Positions 8,938 to 16,496 of a stretch of DNA of 64,000 nt are shown here, in pieces. The DNA lies in contig NZ_CP168030.1 of assembly GCF_041529975.1 (NCBI RefSeq), positions 1,550,001-1,614,000 of the forward strand, given 5' to 3'. The position numbers were made by a program, and so were the translations under genes. Source of the stretch: Microbacterium maritypicum. Its GTDB lineage: Bacteria > Actinomycetota > Actinomycetes > Actinomycetales > Microbacteriaceae. Each line of letters opens with the position of its first letter. Position 1 is the first letter of the stretch. The notes below the pieces were generated by a model, which saw nothing but the letters and a program-made list of their open reading frames with translations, was not told where the DNA came from and did no database searches.

Positions 8938-10317
8938 ATGACCGATCAGAACACCGTCAAGCCGCTGCGTCTCGGCCTCTTCGAGAACGCGCAGGCGAAC
9001 GACTCCGGCACCGCCACCTGGCGTCACCCCGACAACGGGCGCTACCTGTTCGACAAGCTGGAGTACTGGCGCGACACCGCACGCATGGTCGAAGACGCCG
9101 GGTTCGACTTCCTGTTCCTCGCGGATGCCTGGGGCTGGGCCGACGTCGCGGGCGAACGCCCCGACATCTGCTCCGTCGAAGGGCTCGATCTGCCCCGCCT
9201 CGACCCGGCGATCATCCTCGCCGCCCTGATCCCCGAGACCACGCGGCTGGGTCTCGTCGCCACCGGCTCGACCCTCCTCGAGCCGCCCTACTCGTTCGCG
9301 CGCCGGATGGCGACACTCGACATCCTCTCCGGCGGACGCATCGGATGGAACGTGGTGACCACGGGGACGGCCGACACCGCGGTGCAGGGCTTCGGGGTGC
9401 CGATGGTCGGTCATGACGAGCGCTACCTGATGGCCGACGACTTCATGCAGGTCGTGTACAAGCTGTGGGAGCAGGCGTGGGAGGACGGGGCGCTGGAGCG
9501 CGACAAGTCCGGCCGTTTCGCTGACCCCTCCAAGGTGCACCGCATCGCGCATGACGGCCCCTACTTCCGTTCGCACGGCTACGGCAACACCTCGCGCTCG
9601 CCGCAGGGCACCCCGGTGCTGTTCCAGGCCGGGGCGTCGCCCGCCGGCCGGGAGTTCGGAGGCAAGCACGGCGAGGCGATCTTCGTCGGCAGCGGCTCGG
9701 TCGAGCAGCTCCGCGCGCACTCCTCGGCGATCCGGGAGGAGGCCGTGAAGAACGGCCGCGGAGCCGACGAGGTCAAGATCATGTCGGCGTTCGCCGCGAT
9801 CGTCGGCAGCACGGAGGAAGAGGCGCAGCGCAAGTACGCCGAGGTCGCCGACGCGCAGAACCCCGACGTCACCGTCGCCTCCTACGCCTGGTTCACCGGC
9901 CTCGACCTGTCGGCGTACGCGCCGAACACGCCGATGTCCGAGCTCAGCACCGAGCTGTCGCAGACCCAGGTCGCCCGCTTCGCCGACAAGACCGTCGGCG
10001 ACGTGCTCGGAGACTGGCACGCGCACGGTGTCGGCGCCCGCCCGATCGTGGGCACCCCCGAGCAGGTGGCTGACCGCATGATCGAGCTCGCCGACGGCGC
10101 CGACCTCGACGGATTCCTCTTCGCCCCCGTGATCCCGCCGGCATCGACCGTCGACTTCATCGAGCACGTGCTGCCGATCCTCAAGGAGCGCGGCGCGATC
10201 GTCGAGCCGTCGTCGGAGCCGCAGTCGCTGCGGGAGCGCCTGATCGGCACATCGACTCCGGCACTCGCCGATTCGCACACCGGATCGCAGTACCGGCGGA
10301 CGATGTCGCGTGTCTGA
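8938..10317 (+). CDS. rcaE: Riboflavin lyase (LLM-class flavin monooxygenase)
   Basis: A 459-residue luciferase-like monooxygenase of the NtaA/SnaA/DszA-type group. Family signatures are RLGLFENAQANDSGTATWRHP, DFLFLADAWGW, LVATGSTLLEPPYSFARRMATLDILSGGRIGWNVVTT and GTPVLFQAGASPAGREFGGKHGEAIFVG. RcaE of Microbacterium maritypicum uses reduced FMN to split riboflavin into lumichrome and ribose, and its published cluster also contains a riboflavin kinase, flavin reductase and ribokinase. All four types occur within 4 kb here, which is the main reason for the specific call. AAGGAAGG precedes the ATG. The 3' end overlaps the ribokinase gene by 8 nt. Reduced flavin would come from the RcaB-like protein. 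Confidence 0.85.
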   Translation: MTDQNTVKPLRLGLFENAQANDSGTATWRHPDNGRYLFDKLEYWRDTARMVEDAGFDFLFLADAWGWADVAGERPDICSVEGLDLPRLDPAIILAALIPETTRLGLVATGSTLLEPPYSFARRMATLDILSGGRIGWNVVTTGTADTAVQGFGVPMVGHDERYLMADDFMQVVYKLWEQAWEDGALERDKSGRFADPSKVHRIAHDGPYFRSHGYGNTSRSPQGTPVLFQAGASPAGREFGGKHGEAIFVGSGSVEQLRAHSSAIREEAVKNGRGADEVKIMSAFAAIVGSTEEEAQRKYAEVADAQNPDVTVASYAWFTGLDLSAYAPNTPMSELSTELSQTQVARFADKTVGDVLGDWHAHGVGARPIVGTPEQVADRMIELADGADLDGFLFAPVIPPASTVDFIEHVLPILKERGAIVEPSSEPQSLRERLIGTSTPALADSHTGSQYRRTMSRV

Positions 10318-11194
10318 CACCCTCACCGGTGTCGCCGTCGTGGGGAGCGCGAACCTCGACCTCGTGGTCGAGGTCTCGCGCCCCCCACGCGTCGGCGAGA
10401 CCCTCCTCGGACGAGCCGGCGGACGCTTCTCCGGCGGCAAGGGGCTGAATCAGGCCGTGGCGTCCGCCCGCAGCGGGGCGCCCACGAGGTTCTGCGCGGT
10501 CGTCGGAGGCGATGAGGCCGCCGACGTGCTGCAGCAGACGCTGACGGAGGCCGGAGTCGTGGCGGCCCTCCGCCGCAGCGCCACCGCTCCGACCGGAGTG
10601 GCGCACGTGCTCGCCCTCGACGGCGGGGACAACAGTATCGTCGTCGCGGCGGGTGCCAACGCCGATCTCACCCCGGAAGACGCGGTCGGCGGGATCGCAG
10701 GAGCCGGGGTCGTGCTCGCGCAGCTGGAGGTGCCCGTCGAGAGCGTGGCCGCAGGGTTGCGTGCGGGGCGCGCTGCCGGCGCACTGACGATCCTCAACGC
10801 CGCCCCCGCGCATGCCGCGACGATCGGGATGCTCGCCGACGTCGATGTTCTCGTCGTGAACGAGACCGAGTGCGTCGAACTCGGCGGCGTCGACCGACTC
10901 CATGCGGCCGGTGCGCAGACGGTCGTTCTCACGCAGGGTGCCGGGGGAGTGACGCTCCATCGCTCGGGGAGCGATCCCGTGCACGTCGCCGCCTTCCGGA
11001 TCGATTCGGTGGACACGACGGGAGCCGGCGATGCCTTCTGCGGTGCGCTCGCCGCGGCGCTCGCCCAGGGGATGGCGATCGAGGACGCCCTGGTCAGAGC
11101 CTGCGCGGCAGGAGCCGTCGTGGCTCAGCACCGCGGGGCGACCACGCCGCAGTTGACGCCCGGGTCGATCGCGGCGTTCGTCGACTCGCGCTGA
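10310..11194 (+). CDS. rcaD: Ribokinase of riboflavin catabolism
   Basis: A 294-residue PfkB-family sugar kinase. The N-terminal substrate motif reads GRFSGGKGLNQAVASARSGA (about residues 38-57) and the C-terminal signature SVDTTGAGDAFCGALAAAL (about 236-254) holds the catalytic Asp of the GAGD motif. It starts with GTG inside the end of rcaE (8-nt overlap), so it is translationally coupled. In the M. maritypicum pathway RcaD phosphorylates ribose released by the lyase, feeding it to the pentose phosphate pathway. It meets the regulator gene tail to tail with 4 bp between stop codons. Confidence 0.88.
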   Translation: MSDTLTGVAVVGSANLDLVVEVSRPPRVGETLLGRAGGRFSGGKGLNQAVASARSGAPTRFCAVVGGDEAADVLQQTLTEAGVVAALRRSATAPTGVAHVLALDGGDNSIVVAAGANADLTPEDAVGGIAGAGVVLAQLEVPVESVAAGLRAGRAAGALTILNAAPAHAATIGMLADVDVLVVNETECVELGGVDRLHAAGAQTVVLTQGAGGVTLHRSGSDPVHVAAFRIDSVDTTGAGDAFCGALAAALAQGMAIEDALVRACAAGAVVAQHRGATTPQLTPGSIAAFVDSR

Positions 11195-11198
11195 GCCG

Positions 11199-11801
11199 CT
11201 ACCGCGCAGGGGGCGTGGCGGGCGATGCGACCTCTTCCGCCTCGCCGGCGAACGTGTACTCACCCCCGCGCAGGCGCTCCAGCAGGTCGAGCAGCCACTG
11301 CTTCTCGGCGGTGAGGCGGGCGGTGGAGAGGTCGAAGATCTCCCGCACGTACTTCGGTGTCGTCTCGGAGCGCAGAGTGTCCTGCACGTCGAAGCCGTTC
11401 TGGGTGATGATCGCGTCGCTCTTGATGAGGCGGTGCTCGAGGCCGGCGATCACCTCCTGGCGGCTCAGCACGAACATGAACGAGGCCACGGTCATGATGG
11501 CCTGGGTGTCGAAGGCTGCGACGTTCCAGAGGTTCTCGCGCAGCATGCGCTGGAGCTCGACCTCGCCGGCCGGAGTGATGCGGTAGGTCGTGCGTGCCGG
11601 GCGCTTGCCCTCGGCTTCGGTGCCGCTCTCGGCGATGTAGCCGTCGACCTCGAGGGCGCGCAGGGCGTTGTAGATCGAGCCGGGCTGGATGTGCGCCCAT
11701 TCGTCGACGTGCCACGTCATGAGCTCGCGGCGGAGGAAGTAACCGTGCACGGGCTGGAACTGCTTCACGGCGCCGAGGACGACGAGGCGGGTGGTCGACA
11801 T
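11199..11801 (-). CDS. PadR-family regulator, likely of the riboflavin genes
   Basis: A 200-residue PadR/Vir-type regulator. The N-terminal winged helix runs to about residue 85 (LVVLGAVKQFQPVHGYFLRRELM, WAHIQPGSIYNALRALEVDGYI, RTTYRITPAGEVELQRML). The C-terminal helical part matches the PadR dimerisation/effector region. I prefer ATG at 11801 because TAGCAT stands 7 nt before it (leaderless pattern); an alternative ATG lies at 11810. It is divergent from rcaB and convergent with rcaD, so it sits between the two riboflavin transcripts. I infer that it binds the TAGTCAA-N2-TTGACTA palindrome present at both promoters and responds to riboflavin or a flavin product; the ligand is not shown by the sequence. 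Confidence 0.82.
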   Translation of the reverse strand: MSTTRLVVLGAVKQFQPVHGYFLRRELMTWHVDEWAHIQPGSIYNALRALEVDGYIAESGTEAEGKRPARTTYRITPAGEVELQRMLRENLWNVAAFDTQAIMTVASFMFVLSRQEVIAGLEHRLIKSDAIITQNGFDVQDTLRSETTPKYVREIFDLSTARLTAEKQWLLDLLERLRGGEYTFAGEAEEVASPATPPAR

Positions 11802-11837
11802 GCCCCTCATGCTAACGGCTGGTGTCCCACATTCTTA

Positions 11838-11866
11838 TTGTTTGCATGATCAAACTTGCCTATTAT
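11838..11866 (+). promoter_or_regulatory. rcaB promoter
   Basis: TTGTTT (11838-11843), 17-bp spacer, TATTAT (11861-11866): a good -35/-10 pair in an AT-rich stretch upstream of rcaB. The palindrome at 11873-11888 begins 7 bp downstream of the -10, so it would cover the transcription start. Confidence 0.7.
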
Positions 11867-11872
11867 GAGTAC

Positions 11873-11888
11873 TAGTCAAAGTTGACTA
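11873..11888. promoter_or_regulatory. Riboflavin-regulon palindrome, copy 2
   Basis: Perfect 16-bp palindrome TAGTCAA-AG-TTGACTA, immediately downstream of the rcaB -10 box. Its arms are identical to those of the copy at 6022-6037; only the central two bases differ. The position fits a repressor that blocks initiation or early elongation. Confidence 0.8.
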
Positions 11889-11904
11889 ACGAAAGGAAGC
11901 CGAA

Positions 11905-12414
11905 ATGACGACTGCCGTGACCGACGCCCTGCCGCGCGACCTCGCCCTCCGCCGGGCGTTCTCGGTGTATCCGACCGGCGTCGTAGCCCTCGCCGCGCAT
12001 GTCGATGACCGCGCTGTCGGGATGGCGGTCAACTCCTTCACCTCGATCTCGCTCGAGCCCGCCCTCGTCGCGATCAGCGCGGCGCGGACCTCGAAGACCT
12101 GGCCGCTGCTCCGCGAGGTGCCCGAGCTCGGCATGAGCGTGCTGGCCGCGCATCACGAGCCGCTCAGTCGCTCGCTCTCGGCGCGTGAGGGCGATCGCTT
12201 CGGCGGGCATGACTGGCAGCGCACCGAGGGCGGCGCCGTGCTGATCTCGGATGCCGCGCTCTGGCTCACCTGCCGCCTGCACAGCACCTTCGATGGCGGG
12301 GACCACGAGATCGCCCTGTACGAGATCGCCGACATCACCCTGTTCGACGATGTGGAGCCGCTGGTCTTCCATCAGAGCCGCTATCGGTCGATCGCCGGGT
12401 CTGCGAGCGCGTGA
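11905..12414 (+). CDS. rcaB: Flavin reductase of riboflavin catabolism
   Basis: A 169-residue protein of the flavin-reductase-like FMN-binding family. Typical stretches are RRAFSVYPTGVVALAAHVDDRAVGMAVNSFTSISLEPALVAISAARTSKTWPLL and RFGGHDW with ISDAALWLTCRLHSTFDGGDHEIALYEI, which hold the FMN and NAD(P)H pockets in relatives. It should supply reduced flavin to the riboflavin lyase. GAAAGGAAG gives a clear ribosome site for ATG 11905. The palindrome and promoter lie directly upstream. It overlaps the kinase gene by 4 nt, making a two-gene operon. Confidence 0.9.
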   Translation: MTTAVTDALPRDLALRRAFSVYPTGVVALAAHVDDRAVGMAVNSFTSISLEPALVAISAARTSKTWPLLREVPELGMSVLAAHHEPLSRSLSAREGDRFGGHDWQRTEGGAVLISDAALWLTCRLHSTFDGGDHEIALYEIADITLFDDVEPLVFHQSRYRSIAGSASA

Positions 12415-12821
12415 GCGCTTCGCCGTCCGCGATCGTCGTCGGCGTGGTCGTGCCCGGTGACGGGCGGGGGCGCGAGCTCGGCTTCCCGACGGCGAACCTG
12501 GCGCTGGACGGCAGCGACCTGCCCGCCGATGGGATCTACGCGGCGTGGACGCGTATCGACGACGAACCGGAGGTCTGGCCCGCGAGCGTCAGCGTCGGGA
12601 CGAATCCGACCTTTGCCGGCGACCGGGAGAGGCGGGTCGAGGTGTATCTGCATGATGTGAACCTCGATCTGTACGGCCGGACGCTGGCGGTGACGCTCGT
12701 CGCCCGCCTGCGGCCCACGCTGCACTTCGAGGGGGTCGATGCGCTGGTCTCGCAGAGTGCGGACGATGTCCGCCGCTGTCGACGGCTCCTGGCTGGTCGT
12801 GGACCGGCTGGGGTCGCCTGA
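12411..12821 (+). CDS. rcaA: Stand-alone riboflavin kinase
   Basis: A 136-residue protein equivalent to only the C-terminal riboflavin kinase domain of bifunctional RibF. Motifs are GVVVPGDGRGRELGFPTANL (about residues 10-29, with the PTAN ATP/Mg motif), SVGTNPTFAG, and VEVYLHDVNLDLYG containing the catalytic Glu position. There is no FAD synthetase (nucleotidyltransferase) domain. It makes FMN from riboflavin, the cofactor the lyase needs in reduced form. It starts with GTG in a 4-nt overlap with rcaB (GTGA). RcaA in M. maritypicum was characterised as a riboflavin kinase. The housekeeping ribF is presumably elsewhere. Confidence 0.9.
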   Translation: MSASPSAIVVGVVVPGDGRGRELGFPTANLALDGSDLPADGIYAAWTRIDDEPEVWPASVSVGTNPTFAGDRERRVEVYLHDVNLDLYGRTLAVTLVARLRPTLHFEGVDALVSQSADDVRRCRRLLAGRGPAGVA

Positions 12822-12910
12822 GAGGCGAGGACCGCCGCAGATCGAGTACTGTTTTACATTTCACTCCTGTGGTACTTTCTCCGCATCACCGACGATCCGG
12901 AGGAAAACCC

Positions 12911-13384
12911 ATGCTCGCCCGCAAGAAGACCGCTTTCTTCACGTCCGCCGTCGTGGCACTCACCCTGTCGCTGACAGGTGTGTCATCGGCCCATGGCGCC
13001 ACCGGCTACTCCGCGCCCGAAGCTGCGGCTGCGACGAGCGCCGGGCTGCAGGCCGCGGGCGACGAGGCCGACCTCGATCCTCGCCTCGCGTCGTCGACCG
13101 ACCTGGAGCTGCTGCTCCTTGTCATGACGGGACGCGGAGCCCTCGCCGATGCGCACCCCGAACTGATCGCCGAGCTCGGCATCACTGTGTCCACACAGGC
13201 GCAGGCCGACGCGATGGCGGCCGTCGCCGCGCAGTTCCTCACCGTCTCTCCCGCATTCTCCGCGACATGGGCGCCCGCGATCAGGAGTACCGACCCGGCC
13301 GTGAGGGATCAGGGCATCTCCGGATTCATGACGGACTTCATGGCTTACGTGATGTCGCACTGCCGACCCTCGTGCACCGTGTGA
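12911..13384 (+). CDS. Small secreted protein of unknown function
   Basis: A 157-residue protein I do not recognise. A typical Sec signal peptide is present (MLARKKTAFFTSAVVALTLSL..., hydrophobic residues 8-24, likely cleavage after AHG/A around residue 29). The mature part is Ala-rich and helical, with two Cys near the C-terminus (SHCRPSC) that could form a disulfide. ATG at 12911 has GGAGGAAAA upstream; a longer in-frame start at 12869 would lose the signal peptide layout. The preceding 70 bp are unusually AT-rich for this genome, consistent with its own promoter. It is convergent with the sensor kinase gene. Confidence 0.65.
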   Translation: MLARKKTAFFTSAVVALTLSLTGVSSAHGATGYSAPEAAAATSAGLQAAGDEADLDPRLASSTDLELLLLVMTGRGALADAHPELIAELGITVSTQAQADAMAAVAAQFLTVSPAFSATWAPAIRSTDPAVRDQGISGFMTDFMAYVMSHCRPSCTV

Positions 13385-13411
13385 GCGGTCGGCCCCGACC
13401 GCAGCGGATGC

Positions 13412-15196
13412 TCACTCCGACGAGGTGCCGCGCGGCAGTTCGTGCCGGGTGCCGCCGTCACTGCGGCGACGCCCCGTCGGAGGAGGCCCCTCGTCGGACA
13501 GCACGGTGCGGGGGACGCTCCAGCGTGCCGTGGTTCCGCGCTCCGTCCGCTGATCCAGTGTGAAGGTGCCGCCATGCAGCGCCGCACGTTCGGCGAGGTT
13601 CTCGGTCCCTCCGGGGTCGCCGAGGGACTCCGCGATCCCGTCACCGTCGTCCTGCACCGAGACGATGACCTCTCTCTCCGAGACGGCGACCGTGACGGCG
13701 CAGGTGCTGGCCTGGGCATGGTGGGCGACGTTGGCGAGCGCCTCGCGGATGACGGCGATGACGTCATCCGCGAGCTTCCCGGTGACGACCGGATCGACCG
13801 GCCCCACGAAGGTGATCGTCGGCGCGGACGGCAGCGCGGGAGTGAGTTCGGTGATCACGTCGAGCGCGCGCCGGCGCACAGGACGGTCTTTTCTCTTCAC
13901 CCGGCGCGTGCGGAGCGAGAATATCCCGGAGCGGATGTCGGTGATGGCCGCGTCGATCTCCGCGACGTGCTGCTCGAGTTCTTCGGCGTGGGCGGGGTCG
14001 GTGGCAGCGAACGCCTGCAGGCTCATCCCCGTCGCGAACAGCCGCTGGATGACGTTGTCATGCAGGTCGCGGGCGATGCGGTTGCGCTCTTCGATGATGT
14101 CGAGGTGCTGCCGATCCTCTCGAGCCCAGGCGAGTGAGGTCGCGAGACCCGCCTGGGCGACGAAATCGGAGATCGCGTCGATCTCGCTCGGGGAGAAGTC
14201 GCTGCCGGATGCCACTCGCGTGACGCACAGCGCCCCGATCGCATGCCCGGCAGCCACCAGGGGGACGGCCACCGTGGGCCCTGCGGCATCCTGGTCTCCG
14301 GCCAGGCTGGCGTGGGTGTCCTCATCGGTGAGGCTTCCGCTCACCACCCTTCCGCTGGCGATGGCGTGCGCGGCGACCGAGCTCGCCGCCGGGAGGACCC
14401 CGTGTTCGTATGCGGCGGACAGCGGTCCGCGGGCGGCGTCGATGCGGAGACGGTCGGCATCCACGTGGACGACGATCGTCACCAGGTCGCAGGCGACCAC
14501 GTGAGTGACGCGCTCGGCCATGACGTCGAGGATGTCCTCGCGCTGAGGGGTCAGGAGCACGGCGCTCACGTCCGAGAGCGCTCGATTCAGTCGCTGCTGG
14601 CGACGAGCCTCTTCGGCCGCGCGGGCGTTGTGGATGGTGATTCCCGCGGTCGCGGCCATCGACTCGATGAGCTCCTCATCCTCGAGCGTGAAGACACCGG
14701 TTCGCCGATTCGACAGCACGAGGACGCCGCACACCTCGCCGTGGCTTCGGACCGGGACCCCGAGGAACCCCTCCATGGCAGGGTGATGCGGGGGGAAACC
14801 CGCGGACCGAGGGTCATCGCTCATCTGGTTCAGACGGATCGTGCGTCCGCTGTCGACCACCGCGCGGAACAGGGTCCCCGGCTCGGGCGGATCGGCGATC
14901 GTGGCCGCACTTCGCTGGTCGATGCCCACGTGGATGAATCGCTCGACAGCGCCGGCCGCGTCGATCACGATCAGCGCGCCGTATCGGGCTTGGATGAGGT
15001 CGGCGGCAGCTCGGACGATGCGTGTGAGAATCCTGTCGGCGTCGAGTTGGTCCGACGCGTCCGGCGAGAAGTCGACGAGACCGCGGAGCTGGCGGCGGGT
15101 GGCGAGGAGCCGAGGTGCGCGTGTCACGGGAGCGTCGTCCCCGTCGTCCTGCTGGGGGCCGGGCGTAATATGCGTCTGTCGGCATCTGTCCTGCAT
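13412..15196 (-). CDS. DevS/DosS-like GAF-GAF sensor histidine kinase
   Basis: A 594-residue cytoplasmic histidine kinase with no membrane segments. Two GAF domains (about residues 45-195 and 205-360; the first contains GFPPHHPAMEGFLGVPV, strongly like DevS/DosS GAF-A) precede a HisKA_3 dimerisation box (ERNRIARDLHDNVIQRLFATGMSLQ, phospho-His at about 379) and a HATPase domain with VIREALANVAHHA and DDGDGI. DevS and DosT of mycobacteria sense O2, NO or CO through haem in GAF-A; haem binding here cannot be decided by eye. I chose ATG at 15196 because GAAGG lies upstream; an in-frame ATG at 15313 lies within the palindrome of the shared promoter region. It is divergent from its response regulator. 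Confidence 0.85.
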   Translation of the reverse strand: MQDRCRQTHITPGPQQDDGDDAPVTRAPRLLATRRQLRGLVDFSPDASDQLDADRILTRIVRAAADLIQARYGALIVIDAAGAVERFIHVGIDQRSAATIADPPEPGTLFRAVVDSGRTIRLNQMSDDPRSAGFPPHHPAMEGFLGVPVRSHGEVCGVLVLSNRRTGVFTLEDEELIESMAATAGITIHNARAAEEARRQQRLNRALSDVSAVLLTPQREDILDVMAERVTHVVACDLVTIVVHVDADRLRIDAARGPLSAAYEHGVLPAASSVAAHAIASGRVVSGSLTDEDTHASLAGDQDAAGPTVAVPLVAAGHAIGALCVTRVASGSDFSPSEIDAISDFVAQAGLATSLAWAREDRQHLDIIEERNRIARDLHDNVIQRLFATGMSLQAFAATDPAHAEELEQHVAEIDAAITDIRSGIFSLRTRRVKRKDRPVRRRALDVITELTPALPSAPTITFVGPVDPVVTGKLADDVIAVIREALANVAHHAQASTCAVTVAVSEREVIVSVQDDGDGIAESLGDPGGTENLAERAALHGGTFTLDQRTERGTTARWSVPRTVLSDEGPPPTGRRRSDGGTRHELPRGTSSE

Positions 15197-15305
15197 CCCT
15201 CCACCTTCCCCGGAGACCGACCCGTCTGCAACGCTCAGCCGGTATATGGCAGGCGCGTCGCCGGCAGGACTCCCGCTGCCGGAGGCCCGCTTTCCCGATC
15301 GAGCG

Positions 15306-15319
15306 GGGACCATGGTCCC
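15306..15319. promoter_or_regulatory. DevR-box-like palindrome between kinase and regulator genes
   Basis: Perfect 14-bp palindrome GGGACCATGGTCCC, 90 bp before the response-regulator start and 110 bp before the kinase start. It closely matches the mycobacterial DevR/DosR consensus core GGGACTWWAGTCCC. It suggests that the DevR-like regulator controls this divergent pair. Confidence 0.65.
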
Positions 15320-15408
15320 GGCCGAGGCCGCGAAACGCCCGTTACGGTGCGAGAGACGTGCCTGGGCAGACCGGGCGGGCGAGCAGGCAGGAACGGGAGA
15401 GTGCGGGC

Positions 15409-16053
15409 ATGACCTCAGTGTTCCTGGTCGACGACCATGAGATGGTGCGCAGGGGTGTCGCCGCTGTGATCCAGGCCACCCCGGATCTCGATGTCGTCGG
15501 TGAGGCGGGGGGCTACCGGGAGGCGACGAGGCGGATCGCGGCCACTCTTCCCGATGTCGTGGTCCTCGATGTGCACCTGCCGGACGGCAGCGGAATCGAC
15601 CTGTGCCGGGCGATCCGGCAGAAGCATCCGGGGATGCGGTGCCTGATCCTCACGGCCTACGACGACGACGACGCGGTGATCGCGGCCGTGATGGCGGGGG
15701 CGGACGGGCATCTGCTCAAGACGGTGCGCGCTGCGGACCTTCCCGAAGCGGTGCGTGCCGTCGCTGCCGGACGTCGGCTGCTCGATCCCGCCACGGTGCG
15801 TCGGGCGACGGGCCAGGTCGCCTCGGGGTCGGCTGATTCCGCTGATCCCCGGTTCGCGTCCTTGACCATGCGCGAACGGCAGATCCTCGCTCTCATCGCC
15901 GACGCCCTGACGAACCGTCAGATCGCGGACCGGCTCGGTCTCGCTGAGAAGACGGTCAAGAACTACGTCACCTCGATGCTCGGGAAGCTGGGTTTCACCC
16001 ACCGGACGCAGGCGGCGGTCTTCGAACTCTCGCGGATGCACGACGAAGGCTGA
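15409..16053 (+). CDS. DevR/DosR-like NarL-family response regulator
   Basis: A 214-residue regulator. The receiver domain (1-120) has acidic pocket VDDHEMVR, phospho-acceptor Asp54 in VVVLDVHLPDGSG, LTAY and Lys in LLKTV. The LuxR-type helix-turn-helix (about 150-205) reads LTMRERQILALIADALTNRQIADRLGLAEKTVKNYVTSMLGKLGFTHRTQAAVF, very close to the DevR C-terminus, including AEKTVKNYVS/T and RTQAAVF. In mycobacteria DevR drives the dormancy/hypoxia regulon. ATG at 15409 is preceded by ACGGGAGAG; an earlier in-frame ATG adds 17 residues ahead of the receiver fold. It is divergent from the sensor kinase, with a DevR-like box between them. Confidence 0.88.
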   Translation: MTSVFLVDDHEMVRRGVAAVIQATPDLDVVGEAGGYREATRRIAATLPDVVVLDVHLPDGSGIDLCRAIRQKHPGMRCLILTAYDDDDAVIAAVMAGADGHLLKTVRAADLPEAVRAVAAGRRLLDPATVRRATGQVASGSADSADPRFASLTMRERQILALIADALTNRQIADRLGLAEKTVKNYVTSMLGKLGFTHRTQAAVFELSRMHDEG

Positions 16054-16496
16054 CGCGCGGACGAGGATCCTCCCGGCGGGAGGCCGAGGGACGAAGGGCC
16101 CTAGAGCGCTGCTGTCTTCTGAGTGAGGGTGGCAGAGGACGATCTGGAGTCAGGCGAAGGGACGAGACGGTGAGCATTGCGATGCACAGCGACGCCGTGG
16201 GACTTCGGGCGCGAGGGGTGGAGGGCGGAGCGAACGACGATGGGGGCGTTCGCCCGGTGATGGGGACTGCGTGGGTGGCCGGGGGAGCCGTCCGAGCGGT
16301 TGCGGGGCTGTGCGGGTGGCTGTGGGAGCTGCGCGGACGGCTGTCCGGGGTTGCGGATGGCGGGGGCGCCGTCCGGGGGACGTGGACGGCTGTGGGAGCG
16401 GTCCACGGATGAACGGATGGCTGTGGGGAGCTGTTCGGGCAGCGAGGGGCGGGCAGGCCACCCGCCCCTCGCTGGTCGTCCGCGAGTCGCGCGAAG
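16054..16496. other. 443-bp gene-free stretch with G-rich degenerate repeats
   Basis: No convincing gene is visible. From about 16200 to 16440 the plus strand is strongly G-rich and contains three copies of a motif like GGCTGTGGGAGC, near 16318, 16388 and 16418 (the third with one extra G). Short frames here have no recognisable product or ribosome sites. A strong hairpin closes the region at 16441-16473. Confidence 0.6.
16441..16473. terminator. Bidirectional terminator-like hairpin after pucR-type gene
   Basis: Perfect 13-bp stem AGCGAGGGGCGGG (16441-16453) with its complement (16461-16473) and a 7-nt loop, 23 bp beyond the stop codon of the minus-strand regulator. No U-tract on either side. 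Confidence 0.6.

Noticed and set aside
16170..16412. 80-codon frame in the G-rich stretch
   Set aside because: No ribosome site, very biased composition that follows the DNA repeats, no family resemblance.
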